Source of the DNA: Phlyctochytrium arcticum
Taxonomy: Eukaryota; Chytridiomycota; Chytridiomycetes; Chytridiales; Chytridiaceae
NCBI GenBank assembly: GCA_025602905.1
Contig: JAHLKI010000029.1
Location: forward strand, 1 to 64,000
DNA: 64,000 nucleotides
Direction of reading: 5' to 3'
The notes under the pieces: model-generated
The model's database searches: none
What the model was told of the DNA's origin: nothing
What the model saw: only the letters and a program-made list of their open reading frames with translations
Made by a program: the position numbers and the translations under genes
Shown here: in pieces, positions 47,253 to 58,379 of the stretch
Layout: the number at the start of each line of letters is the position of its first letter
Numbering within the stretch: the stretch's first letter is position 1

Positions 47253-50200
47253 TTAAAACAAAAAACACACGTTGCGACAGGTTGAGCAAATGCAACGATT
47301 CTGGAATACAGTATGGCTCAGCAGTATGACTCGCTTGGATGAGCCAGATTGGGAGAACGGGAAGATGGGTGTACAAGGGAGGGGGTATATTATCGCAGCC
47401 GTAGACCACTTTCTCGCTTGTTCATCTGGATAAGAAAGGAAATTTTTGTACATATTTCGCCTATTTATCGATATACGGTTCAGTTAATTGTTTGCAGTGA
47501 TGAGTAGCACGAAAATCACATACCAGCTTCTGTTTGCGTGGCAGCCTCCAAATCATATGTTCGAGTGTCGTTACCCTTCGTCCCATTGACCAGCAATCGA
47601 AATGCAGCACCCTTTGTTATTTTACTCGATATGACACTGCTGATATGATGGGAAGACTAGTTGGGAGGGGAGCAAGTCACGTCAATGATGGAAAGGCAGG
47701 ATGAAATGGCATCAAACTCACAGTCTTCATCGTATCAAAAAAGTTTTTGTTTTCCGCCGCCATCAAGTGAATATAGTCACCGTCTATTGTGAGCAAACGT
47801 TCATGTCGCCCCATGAATGCTTTATGTGAAACAGTGTATTGCTATTTGCGGGGAAAGTAAGATTTTATATTAGTCAACCTTGGAATACCCAACGTTTTTG
47901 AATCCCTTTACCTTATACATCGAAGAGTACTCATCTGGTTCGATGAAGCGGGGTTGATCGTTTGAGCTGTCGGTTTTCTCATCTGGAGGTCGCAAGAACA
48001 CATCGCCAGCTATTGGAAAAAACACATCAGTTAGGTGATCCAAGAGAGACAACAGCTGATCAGCTCAGTACCTCCGCCGCCCGCCTTCTTTAGAATACAC
48101 AATTCGGAAACTCGTAATTGATCCAATGTCTTATCCAGGGGAACATCCGTTTTCGTGTCGGCCATTTTAAACACATATTTGCTTGGGTCGTATTTCCGTT
48201 TTCGGCAAATTTGCTCAAATACTTCGGCCAGTGGTATGTTGGACGCCACTGGCATGGTTGTAGTCTGTTTGACTTCGATGGTAGAGTAGAGATGGACTTT
48301 GAGGAAAACTGTGGTGGTGGCAAGGGGTTGTGAGGAGCTGGAAGTGGATGAGGAGGATGCCATGCTAGTGTTGTTGACGACTGCTGATGATGCGGGTTGT
48401 TTTCGGTTTCCTTCATTCATTTTGACTGGGCAGAACAAGTTAGTACGCAATTTACCTTATTGTACGGTGGTGATGATGTGGACCTACCTTGGTCCGGCGA
48501 TGCTTCGCATAGTGCAAATTGATCAAAGGCAAATTTAGAAATTTTCCGTGTGCGTTCAAGAGCTAAAAATCCAACATAAACATCCGCACAATCTGGCAAT
48601 TGATAAGTTACAGGCGCTCCTACCTGGGAAATCATCGTCAATCGTCCCATCGTCCTCCACAATCCGCATGTTCCACATGATGACATTTCGGAGATGTTCC
48701 GGAATAGTTGGCGAGCGGCCCTCTGTCCAGTATTCATGCAATGCGTACCCCATGACCTCTTCTACACTAGCATCCCGCGTGACCAGAACTTCTAATGGAA
48801 TATCTGGTTCATCTGACAAGGGCATATAGATTTTCAACTTGATGGGACTTTGATCGGCTTTTCCAGACTACATGTACCACAAATTTCTAGTTTTAGTATA
48901 TCAAAAAATACCGGAAAGGCAAAGGAAAAAGGAGCGCAATACTTACAAAGAATGCATAATCCTTTGCGAACGGATTGTCAGATCTGCTTTGCACACGCAG
49001 CAAAGCCGAAAGCGCCGATAATGGTTTTGAGCTGGTGTTTAGTTCTCGAAGGGAAGACATTCGACTGGGCGACCCGCCTAGAGCGCCCCCAAGAGCAAGG
49101 CTGTTCCTCGGTATTGGAACCAAATCTCGTTTCAAGAACCATTCTTGGGGAGTTGCTGGTTTGGGTGGGGGAGCCCGCAGGCTATTCACACTGCCAGGCC
49201 CAGCAGAGCGCCTTGACTCTTGCGAAGATTTCTTTGTTGAATTTGGCGGTTTTTTTTCGGATGCGGCGGGCTCTGCCGGACCACTGCGTTGTGCTGGAGA
49301 TACCTCGATTGGCTCCTGTGATGCTTCGGGATCGCTTGTCTTTGCATGTTCGACCTTCTCGTCCTCTGGGACATTATCCAACGGCGGTACATCTATGGGT
49401 TCAGCTCCAGGAACAACCAAGGCCCCATCCTCAAGGAGGGTACTTGTACTTTCGTCAATATCGTCCGCATTATCATCCACTACATCGTCGGAAGCGACTG
49501 GTGAACCAGACAAATCACTAATATGGAAATACCACAACGGCTCAGAAAAACGCAATCGGCAAACGGCATCTAATAGCTTACCACGTGATAACGACACCCT
49601 CCTCTGGGTGTAATTCGAGCATAGCATCTCGCATTGATGCTTGTAGGCTATTTTGCTCGCTTCCCGCACGACTGTGTCCTGGCTGCTGCATTTTATGAGT
49701 CGTTGGGCGTTGAGCATGTTCTTCTTGAATCCCTTCCTCTTCAATGGTCGACACTTTTTGCGGCTGTTCGTCTTCCTCGTGCTGTGAGCGGCCCGCGCTC
49801 TGGGCACCCAAAGATGGAAGGGACTTTGGCTCCAGTTGAAGTGACTGTTGTGCTTGTTGTAAACGCAGCTTGAGGGCTTCGATTGTTGCCATCCTCCGCT
49901 CATGGCTGGCCTCATCGGGGCGCTGATCTGATGGATCCTCCGTCTGCCGTTCCAGGGCAGCCGTAGACTCTTCAAGCGATTGTTCCCTCCTTATCCCTTT
50001 TGCACCATCCCCAACACTTTCTCGTTTGGCAGAGGTGCCGCCAGGGTTCACAGCGGCGTCATTCACAGCTTGGTTCTGAGTGGCAGAAGTTCCAGATGTC
50101 GCAATAGGCCCCTTCCGCGACTTTAAGCTGCGGTCTTTCTCTGCATAAATGGCTGCCGCTTGCCTGCCTTGAGCGGACCCGGCCATAAATGTGATATGAT

Positions 50201-50495
50201 TCCGACTCTGAGAAGATGCTAGTGCGCGTTCCCGCCCGGGTGCTGGAATCCCCAACGACTGGATATCTCCACTAGCGTCCGGCGCCGTGTGTGATGTTGC
50301 GGACAAAATGTAATCATTGTCTGTGTGTAGCGGTAGCGTTATTATCCGGCTGGCCAGGGAGTCTTTTGTCTTCAGCATTGCCAGCCGCATCTGGTAGATC
50401 TATAGGCGCGTAAGATGCATAAGTTTTTCTCTGCGACAATACGAAAAGTGGGGCCCGAGACTTACAAGATAGTCGGTATCTGTTATGAGGGACAT
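47253..50495 (-). CDS. SIN1: TORC2 subunit Sin1 (AVO1/MAPKAP1)
   Basis: Scaffold of TOR complex 2 that recruits AGC kinases to membranes. Ten exons: 50466-50495, 49582-50399, 48947-49517, 48624-48867, 48488-48562, 48072-48425, 47912-48009, 47722-47841, 47524-47656, 47253-47425; 871 aa, phases close. After a short N-terminal segment and a long Ser/Gln/Glu-rich linker comes the CRIM domain (LKIYMPLSDEPDIPLEVLVT, MRIVEDDGTIDDDFP, RTRKISKFAFDQFAL). A Ras-binding-like domain follows (LKVHLYSTIEVKQTTTMPVA) and then a PH domain (EPDEYSSMYKQYTVSHKAFM, RLLTIDGDYIHLM, GTKGNDTRTYDLEA). The last exon (QARKWSTAA...) would complete the PH helix but ends in an odd tail. Without that splice the protein stops near 47520. 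Confidence 0.92.
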
Positions 50496-50774
50496 GGTAA
50501 GTAGCTAAGGACTGGCGACGGGGTGATAGGTGCGCCGTCTTGCGCATAAATGTGAGGCTGCCTTTTGGCAACATTCTCGTCCCAGAGCGCCCGCTCTGCT
50601 TACACGACGTGGCGCAGACGCCACGTACTGGGACTGTGGGAATTCAACCCGGAATTGACTTCAACTTTGACTTGCGCGCAGAGAATTCAGTATGTCTTGA
50701 TCCGATCTGCATCAGTTCGGACAAACAACAGAGGCCGCAAGCAAACAAGAGGTACTATAAGGAGCCGCGCCAGG

Positions 50775-51440
50775 TGTGTTTTCCTCTGGCTCCTCCAGAC
50801 AGAGGATCAAAAAGTTTATGTACGCCAACTTCAAGGTAACGAAAGCTTTCGTGGGTGTTGTTGTTCGTCGTCGTGCCTATTCATTTTAAGACACGCTCTG
50901 AACTGATTTTTTCTTCTTTGACTTTTTTTACTTGCAGAACGGACCGTTGGGCTCTTCCCATGTACAAATCAAGAAATATATCTCTGCAAACTTCAAGGTA
51001 CGGAAAGCTTTTGTGATTGTTGTTGTCGTCGTCGTTTTGGGGTCACGCTGTCAGTCTTGAGATGCTCAGTGTGGGATGGGTCTTTTTGGAGGATCGCGTG
51101 TTTCGCCCTCGCGTTTCACTTTGCATCTTGCCATTATGGAAGGCAACACCGGGTACTTCATCAATCTTAGCCAATACTTATACTGCATCTTGTCACTAGG
51201 GAATAAACAAAACCCACAATATTTACATCAACAACGCGATCAAGAAGGGACAGATTTGTTCAACCTAAGGGCCCGCATGGGCACATTCAGCTAAAGAGCC
51301 CAAAGGTCGCCAACGACAGCACATTTGAGTCATCCCCGCCCGCCGCCGCGGCCTCTACCACAGTTGGTACGCAGACCGAAAAAACCACCCCACCCCTGTC
51401 GCTCCTCAGGAAGCGAAATTTTGTTGTATTATGTGAATAT
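50775..51440 (+). pseudogene. Linker histone H1-like copy 2, degenerate
   Basis: Pieces of an H15 domain in order: GSSRQRIKKFMYANFK (about 50780-50838) before a GTAACG donor; NGPLGSSHVQIKKYISANFK (about 50939-50997) before GTACGG; then after CACTAG at about 51200 GINKTHNIYINNAIKKGQI. After GQI one extra base shifts the frame: the next frame reads QPKGPHGHIQLKSPKVANDS and continues for about 60 residues. The first helix exon is missing, and the second exon is present twice. The locus is the inverted paralogue of 40308-41271. A sequencing error at the single base is possible, but the missing exon argues for a dead copy. Confidence 0.6.
50870..51210 (+). repeat. Right arm of the 10-kb-spaced inverted repeat
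   Basis: Matches the reverse complement of 40775-41105, over exon and intron sequence alike, so duplication was at DNA level. Confidence 0.9.
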
Positions 51441-51728
51441 GTTGCTTTATTCTATTCTGTAATTATTGTTGTAATTTCAATAAGTTGAGATCACTGAATG
51501 ATGGGTAACTTATGGGATGCGTATCCTTTGGTACTAAGATCTGGTTGTTCTCTGGTTTATAGGCTTAATCGGAGTGGTAGAGGGGCCTGGGGCGCGGAAT
51601 TCGCTCCTTTGAATCTTTGGGCTAGACGCAAAGTCACAGGAAGAACAATGTAAAATAATATATGGTTTATACATGTACACTACGGGAGCCTCAGGTAATG
51701 AAATGTAAAAGTGTTTTGCCAGTCTCAC

Positions 51729-53074
51729 CTAGCCCAAGAGCATGGCCCCGGCAGCAATGACACCAGCAGCGACGGCCGCAGTCCCGCCCACCACCGCCGA
51801 TGAGTCTGCCCCACTGGTCGTTCTGTTACCCGAGTCATTACTTGAACCGGGCTGGGACGAGGGGTACGCAGGGTACGAGGGGAGAGATGGTGCTGTAGCA
51901 GTGGACGAAGGAACAAAAGTGGTGGGGGTGGTAGTTGTTGAGTTGCCACCGCCGCCGGCCGCATCGGTCGAGGAGAGAGCAACATATGGATCCATGCCGA
52001 TACACTCGCTGACCTTGATCAATTTGAGTGGGAAATCCTGGGCGTTTCCCACCTCCTTTAGAATATCAATACTCATTGTATTCGAGACGGCATCCAGTGT
52101 ATGTTCGAGTGCAATGAAGCCTGGTTGGGGTTTAAACCAGCTTTTGGCCGTGTTGACCACGTCGTTGACAACGGTGGTATGCGAGTCGAGGGAATCGAAG
52201 GCCCAGAGAATGTTGTAATAACCTAATGCGGCAATGATGGCTCGGACGCGGTCATCGAGGTCACCATATGGGGGCCGAAAGAAGCGGGGTTTGACGCCAG
52301 TGGTGCGGACGATCCAGGCTTCAGTGTACATGATTTCGGCCACGACTTGTACGTTTGAGATTGAAGTCATGGCTGGATGATTCCATGTATGTACTGGGGA
52401 GGGATTGTTAGTGGGTGAAAAGGTTGGAAAAGGGACTTTTACTCACCGGCAAGTTCGTGGCCCTCGCTGTGAACTCTGGCCAAAGCAGCCGGGTTATAGA
52501 ATGCAGGACTGCCCGCAATAAACCACGTTGAGGAGACATTCATGGCCTTGAGCTGATCCAGAAGCCCCTCGGAGCTGGGATTGACGCCCTGGGCATTGGT
52601 AGAGGGTCCATCGTCGTAAGTCAGTCCCCAGGTATTGGCCTGGTTACAGTTGGTATAGTCTTTTTGAAACGTGGCGGTGGGAGCGGTGCGGACGCACTGG
52701 TTGGGAAAGTAGCAGGCGGCGGATGCGGGGATCTGAGCCGGGGGATAGGTGACATTGGAGAGGCCATGGGACACTCCGGGGGTCAAGTTGAGCAGGGTGG
52801 CGGGGACACGGGCCTGGACGCGGGCCAGGGCCAGGGCCGAAGTGACGAGTGGGTGATTGAGGAGGTCGGGGAGGTTGATGGGACCCTTGGTCTGGTCGGG
52901 GTCGGGCCAGAGGGTGGGCATGTTGGGGTAGGCAGCAGCTCCGGGGGCCATGGTTGCTTCGGCGGGGGCCGTCCCTGCTGTTTGGGCCATCTTTCCTGTT
53001 CCCTGCCCGGCAACTACGACCACCGCTGCCGCGGCGATGAGCACGACGACCTTGTTCAGGCTGCTTTTGGTCAT
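51729..53074 (-). CDS. Chitin (polysaccharide) deacetylase, GPI-anchored type
   Basis: CE4/NodB-fold enzyme that removes N-acetyl groups from cell-wall chitin. Exons 52447-53074 and 51729-52393 give 430 aa; phase 1 closes as G|TA before HTWNHP. A signal/anchor segment (VVVLIAAAAVVVVAGQ) lies at residues 9-24. NodB motif 1 is TWGLTYDDGPS (general base Asp and first metal Asp) and motif 2 is HTWNHPAM (metal His residues). Motif 3 is RFFRPPYGDLDDR and motif 4 is HTLDAVS. The C-terminus is Thr/Ser/Gly/Pro-rich and ends in a hydrophobic tail (VVGGTAAVAAGVIAAGAMLL), as expected for GPI attachment. Confidence 0.93.
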
Positions 53075-53824
53075 CTTGTTTTCCCGGGTTCTTGTCCTCC
53101 AGTTCCAATCCGTAAAAAGCCTGGGGGCCGAACGTCTAGCTACGGCCCTTAAATACGCGTCGGAGCCTCCTGGAATTTTTGAGGAATGGAAGTCGTCCCC
53201 ACGAAGGCGTTTCTACCGAATATTCCACCGTCGATCCTTCGATGGAAGTGGCTTGGTGGAACATTCGCGCGCGCGGCGCCCTGAGCCTTTCATTTCGAAT
53301 TTACCCGCGTCCGGGATGCATGATTATACTACGTATAATGAAGGTTCTCCGACGGCCGAAGGCCTCGGAGAACCGGAAATATGGCTTGGGGGTCTGCATC
53401 TGGGTGGGGGGCTGGAGACCGCCTGGGAGTGCGGGAAGGCAAGAGGGTATCAGTCTCAGGTCTTGGGTATCAGACTAGGGTGGAGCTCCCAAGGGCTGCA
53501 AAAGCATCATGCCCTTGTCCCATTCTATTGCGAATGGCATGGAGGAGTGGAAATATAGGACTCATGTTGTTGCTTTGAATATCTGTATGCAAGATGAGCC
53601 TGTTTATAGCATCTCCGGTCTCTTGCTTGAGTAACTAGGTTGGCTGCCCGGCGGACAGCGGACAGCTCTCGCTGTGAGTCTGTGAATGAATTCAGCCGCG
53701 ATCGGAGTTTATATATGCGGCTCGCTTACGTGATCCAAAATTACCGCTTCTCCCAAGCCATATACTCCTTCCATTCTCTGCATAGAGCTACATAGAAGGC
53801 CGGTTCCTGCGATCCCGAACCAGC
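53075..53824. other. Intergenic, divergent upstream region (chitin deacetylase / PLAC8 gene)
   Basis: No gene supported. Contains an inverted repeat with a perfect 10-bp stem (GGTTCTCCGA/TCGGAGAACC) and GC-rich loop at 53343-53374, and a TATATATG-like element near 53712. Confidence 0.45.
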
Positions 53825-54687
53825 ATGTATTCACAAGCATCGACTATCACTATCCAGCCGGGAGGAGGCGTGGCCATCGGCCAGCCCACCTATCAGCAAC
53901 CGCAACCAATGTACCAGCAACCTCAACCCATGTATCAACAGCCCATGCAACAAACTGGAATCTACCCCTCTCCGCAACCAATATATGCCCCTCAAGTAGG
54001 TGATGATTCTTCCAATAAAATCATTTCTTCCCCGTCCCCTTTCTCCAAATATCTAACAATTTGCCTTGGCAGCCAATATATCATCCCCAACCGCAAATGG
54101 CCATGTCCATCCCCACCACCAACGTGAGTACCTCTGCATGAAGAGGCTGCAATGACACAACTTATCTAACCCCCCAACGCTCGGGCAAGTGTAGGTAGTG
54201 GTCTTGTCGCAGGGCGGAGTCCAACGACCACCCAAAGACTGGAACCACTCTATCTTTGACTGCACAAGTAATATGGGGGCCTGCTGTATCGGATGCTTCT
54301 TCCCTTGCGTCATGTATGGAATGAACAAAAAGGATCTCAGCCATCGCTCAAGCTGCGTAGGGGTACGTTCAAACAGTTGGACCCCTTGTCAAGTCCTGTT
54401 GCTGACAATTGCTGCCCAGGATTGTATCATGTATGCACTGGTAGCATCCATGGGTTGTGGAGCTTGCGTGGGAGGGGGTGGACGGACCACCATGCGAGCA
54501 AGATATAACATTCGGGTACGTTCAGTGTTGCTCGCAAAAAAAAAACGCTGGAAAGTTGATGCACACTTCCTCTCTCATTCAGGGTGACAGTTGCGTAGAC
54601 TGCCTGGCGCATCTCTGTTGTCATCCATGCGCTCTCACCCAGGAGAGAATGGAGCTGGACGAAAATTTGGCTGCAGGTTTGAATTGA
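53825..54687 (+). CDS. PLAC8 (Cys-rich) family protein
   Basis: Exons 53825-53995, 54073-54123, 54195-54362, 54420-54515 and 54583-54687, all phase 0, give 196 aa. A Gln/Pro/Tyr-rich N-terminus with four MYQQPQP-type repeats is followed by the PLAC8 domain: W.NSIFDC-like WNHSIFDCTSNMGACCIGCF, FPCVMYGMNKK, CIMYALVASMGCGACVGG and GDSCVDCLAHLCCHPCALTQ. Cys pairs sit in two membrane-associated segments. Family members act in cell-size control and metal or calcium handling (plant FWL/PCR proteins); the role here is unknown. Confidence 0.88.
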
Positions 54688-54699
54688 CCGGGTACTTGC

Positions 54700-55690
54700 T
54701 CGCAAAGGTTTGCTGCCAGCTACGCGTAAACTGGCGGGAGAGCTGTGAAAGTCATTAGTCCTCGGTCTAAAGGAATAAAAAGATTAGACGAATGGATCTT
54801 GCAAAGTCGGCTACCTCGAGATTGACGAGATTGTAGTAGCAGCGATGACATCCAAAATCTGAGAGTCGCAATATCTCGCGTCGTGTCCAACAGAAATTGG
54901 CGTCAGTCCAGGGCCGACGTACTCCTGGGTGCACGTATAAGAATGAACGTTATGAAATTACATGCTATATATACAGTACTGAGGAAAACGGAAGGTATCC
55001 GCCCAGAGGTGAGATGTTCAAGATGCGGTCGGTCTCAGGAGATGCCTGGCCAACTCTCAGGCCAACTCCTGGGCCAAGTTGGGACTGTTGGGCCAACTCT
55101 GGAGTCGGAGTCTCTGGGCCACTCCCACTCTGGCCAACCGTCTGCAATATATCCAGATTCGGCATAAGTGATTGACTGCGCAGTGACCTGTCTGTGACCA
55201 AAATTGACAGTATGAAATGTCTCGGAAACGATTATACTCTCTCCAAAAGATTGGAGGAAAAGAGCCCCCTCTTCTGAAAAACGTATTAGTGCAGGTATGC
55301 TCCACCGTTTTTTTCTTAGGCCACGCTAAAATGGTTCCTCTCCAACAGTTGAGGCGATTGATCGCAAGGGATTGCCCCCCCACAGCAGACCACCGCAGCG
55401 TACTCATCATATGATGAGTACTTGTAAATAGCTGGGTCGACAGCTATTACCTGCCTATATGACTTCTGTAAAGTCATAATCAACAACTATACCTCCGCAG
55501 ACCCAATTCCCAAGTTATTCAAAAAAAAACATCAGAAAATGCCATGCGTAGGTTTCCATGGGCTGCCTAGATCGCATGCACTGGCAGTGGAAGAACTGCC
55601 CGTTAACCCACCATGGAGACTATCAAGGAAAGGAAGGGGTGCCGACGGGAGTGTTAGAAAGTAAGAGCGGAAAAAACGCTTTTCTCAATG
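54700..55690. other. No recognisable gene
   Basis: Short frames only. 55040-55135 has repeated GGCCAACTCT/CTGGGCCA motifs. Nothing else assignable. Confidence 0.45.
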
Positions 55691-55705
55691 CAATTTCTGA
55701 TGATT

Positions 55706-57312
55706 TTTACCTTACAGCCGTGGCCACCCATGACTTGTGGATATGGCAATTGCTGTCCACGGCGACAAATACGACTACAGCCAGTCGGTATTCACGGGGA
55801 CCGCAAAGCCCATTTCCATGACTCATGGGATCTTTGAAACCAAGGCGGGCCCTCATTTCAAGCCAGGCACTTTGCGCAACCGACGCACTCAAGAGCAAGA
55901 GGACCTACACGAATGCGGTTTACCGCGACACGGTGTACGCGGGGAGTAAAGAAGAGATAAGAGATTTTCATTCGTTGCAACACGCATGTTCACTTGCAAG
56001 GCATACAAGCAATTGGTCGGTGGAAGCTGGCCCCAGTGTTCCCGGGAGAAATCCCAGAAGCAGGCCACTTTTTCCACGGAACAATTCATCGAGAAGGCCA
56101 AGGTGGTGCACCACGCCAACTATGACTACTCCGAGACCGTGTATACGCTGATGGGGAACAGCGTGAGAATTGTGTGTCGTGTCCCTGGCCATGGGGCATT
56201 CGAGTTCACAGCGCGCGCGATCCTCAACGGCACCGGCTGCAACAGGTGCGGGGTGCATCGCACTGGCCTGAAATCCATCACATCGAAACCCCTTGTCGCC
56301 TTCACCAAGGACACATTCATCGAAGCTGCGACTGCCGTCCATGGGTCGAAATACGGCTATAGCAAAGCCGTATACAAGAACACGAAGACAAACGTAACTG
56401 TGACCTGTGGCGTGCATGGCGACTTTGAAGTGACGGCCGGTCACCTGTTGCGTGGCCATGGCTGCAAGCCGTGCGGAAATTTGACGAGAAACAACGCCCT
56501 CCGCAAGTCTACGGCCGACTTCAAGGCCGAGGCGATCGACGTGCATGGTTACCGATACGACTACTCCGGTGTTGACCATACCAAGAGCACCACCAAGGTA
56601 ACCATCCGGTGTCGCATCCACGGCAACTTCGAGCAAGCGCCGGTCATCCTCCGTGGATCGGGATGCCCGGCGTGCAGCGGGGTGAAACTGTATGACACGG
56701 CTTCGTGGATTGCAGCAGCCAAGCTGGTCCACGGGTCAACGTACGGCTATGGAGCTGCCGTGTATACCAACTCGGACAAGATGATGACAATCACTTGTGA
56801 AAAGCACGGGGACTTCCAACAGTTGGCCAGCAGCCACGTTCAAGGGAACGGCTGTAACGCCTTCAGGTTGGCAAGCAGGGGGTCGAAGGCTCAGATTCAC
56901 TGGCTGAGCTGGATGGAAGTTCGGGAAGGCATCTCCATCGCGCACGCCGGCAACATCGGCGAGTTCAGAATACCTGGAACACGCTACCATGCAGACGGGT
57001 ACCACGCCGAGACAAAGACGATCTACGAGTTCCATGGCACCTACAACCACGGTGACCCTCGGGTGTATAGTGCGTTGGAATTCAATCCTACGTGCAAGAA
57101 GACACACGGGGAGCTGTACGAATCGACACTCAAGAGGGAGCAGTCGCGACGCCGGATACACTGTAGTGGTCATGTGGGAGTGTGAGTGGCGGGCGCTCAT
57201 CTCAAAGGTGAAGGTCATCCAACGGCTCTGGAGAGCCCATCGCCTCGCGTATCGGCACCACCACCACCACCGCCCCTCTTCCAGTCCAACTTGCACCCAC
57301 AACCCTTACCGC
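55706..57312 (+). pseudogene. Tandem zinc-ribbon protein with endonuclease-like C-terminus (frameshifted)
   Basis: The main frame 55986-57185 carries repeats of a unit F.eaA..vHg.kYdYs...Y.....kvtI.C..HG.F......h..G.GC..C: e.g. HGDKYDYSQSVF, HHANYDYSETVY ... GCNRCG, HGSKYGYSKAVY ... GCKPCG, HGYRYDYSGVDH ... GCPACS, HGSTYGYGAAVY ... GCNAF. A C-terminal module follows (TRYHADGYHAETKTIYEFHG with KKTHGELYESTLKREQ) that resembles Vsr/PD-(D/E)XK-like nucleases. Near 57142 the frame shifts: the family end DAGYTVVVMWECEWR lies in another frame running to 57372 with an IQ-like helix. The first unit (55737-55985) is split over frames. Such architecture is known to me from giant-virus and phage proteins. 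Probably horizontally acquired and now decaying. Confidence 0.6.
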
Positions 57313-57734
57313 CCCTCCCGCTGTGAACCCTGTGAACTTAAGCTTCTTTTTCTTGCCCGACCCTTCCAATAGATTCTCTTTATGTTTTTTTTTGTGTTGC
57401 TTTCTATTGGTGTATGTTTGTTTTCCTTTTTTCCGTAGTAGTTTAGTTTGGTAATAATTTCAGTGTTAGTCTTCGTTTTTGTCGTTTTATTGGTGGTTGC
57501 TTTTGTCTCGTCAACATAGTTCTTCTTCATCTTCCCCAATACCAGACCAATCTTTCAGTTGACTTGACCATAAAACTTTCCTTTCCCATGATGGAGCTTC
57601 ATCTGCTATTTGGTTGTGGGTTCAGTTGCTGGATACAGCTGTTTGAACTTTGAACTTGTGAAATGTACGCCCTTCGAATTGTTAACGCCGGCTGCGCAAT
57701 ACTGCGCAAATCTGCGCTAGTCTTACCTTGTTGA

Positions 57735-58137
57735 CCTACCTGGAACACGATACCATACAAACGGGCACCACGCAGACAGAAACACTACCTACGAGATTCA
57801 TGGCTCGTATTACCATGGTCATTCACGTGTGTATAATGCGTCGGAAATGAATCCTACTTCGAAGAAGACATTTGGGGAGCTCTATGACAAGACGATGAAG
57901 AGGGAACAGTTTATCCTCGATTACAGATACAGTTTGGTGGTGATATGGGAGATGGAGTGGCGGCTGCTCATACTCGAGTGTCCCCTCGCTGTTTTGATGA
58001 AGTCGGTGGTCGACGAACTTCCTCAATTTTTCGCCACACCGCTCCACATCGCAGTCACTGCTTCCTTCCTTGAATTACTTCACACAGTCTCTCTCTCTCT
58101 CTCTCTCTACATTTTGCGCCTGCCCGAGTATACCTAG
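57735..58137 (+). pseudogene. Second, truncated copy of the endonuclease-like C-terminal module
   Basis: Reads GTRYHTNGHHADRNTTYEIH, GSYYHGHSRVYNASEMNPTS, KKTFGELYDKTMKREQ and YSLVVIWEMEWRLLI. It is collinear with and clearly related to 56970-57210, but no zinc-ribbon units precede it. In this copy the end of the module is in frame. A CT microsatellite follows at 58087-58107. Tandem duplicate or second insertion. Confidence 0.6.
58087..58107 (+). repeat. CT microsatellite
   Basis: About ten TC/CT dinucleotide repeats. Confidence 0.9.
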
Positions 58138-58379
58138 TATTGTATTTGTATGCCTGGTATGCCTTAACCACTATGTCATTTAAGAGGTTGCCATCTATCT
58201 GTCCATCTCTTTCGACCTCAACTATGTCTACCAATACATTGAAAACTCTATCACACATCTGACTATCCAGATCTCAAACCTCTTCCAAGGCGGTCATTGG
58301 CGGCTCGCAAAACGTCCAAGTGGGCTGCTGCTTCCAAATGGGTGGCCTCCTTAAACGCGTTTTAGATTGGTGCTTCAGC

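Noticed and set aside
51742..53152. Plus-strand frames over the chitin deacetylase gene
   Set aside because: Shadows of the Ala/Pro/Thr-rich deacetylase coding strand.
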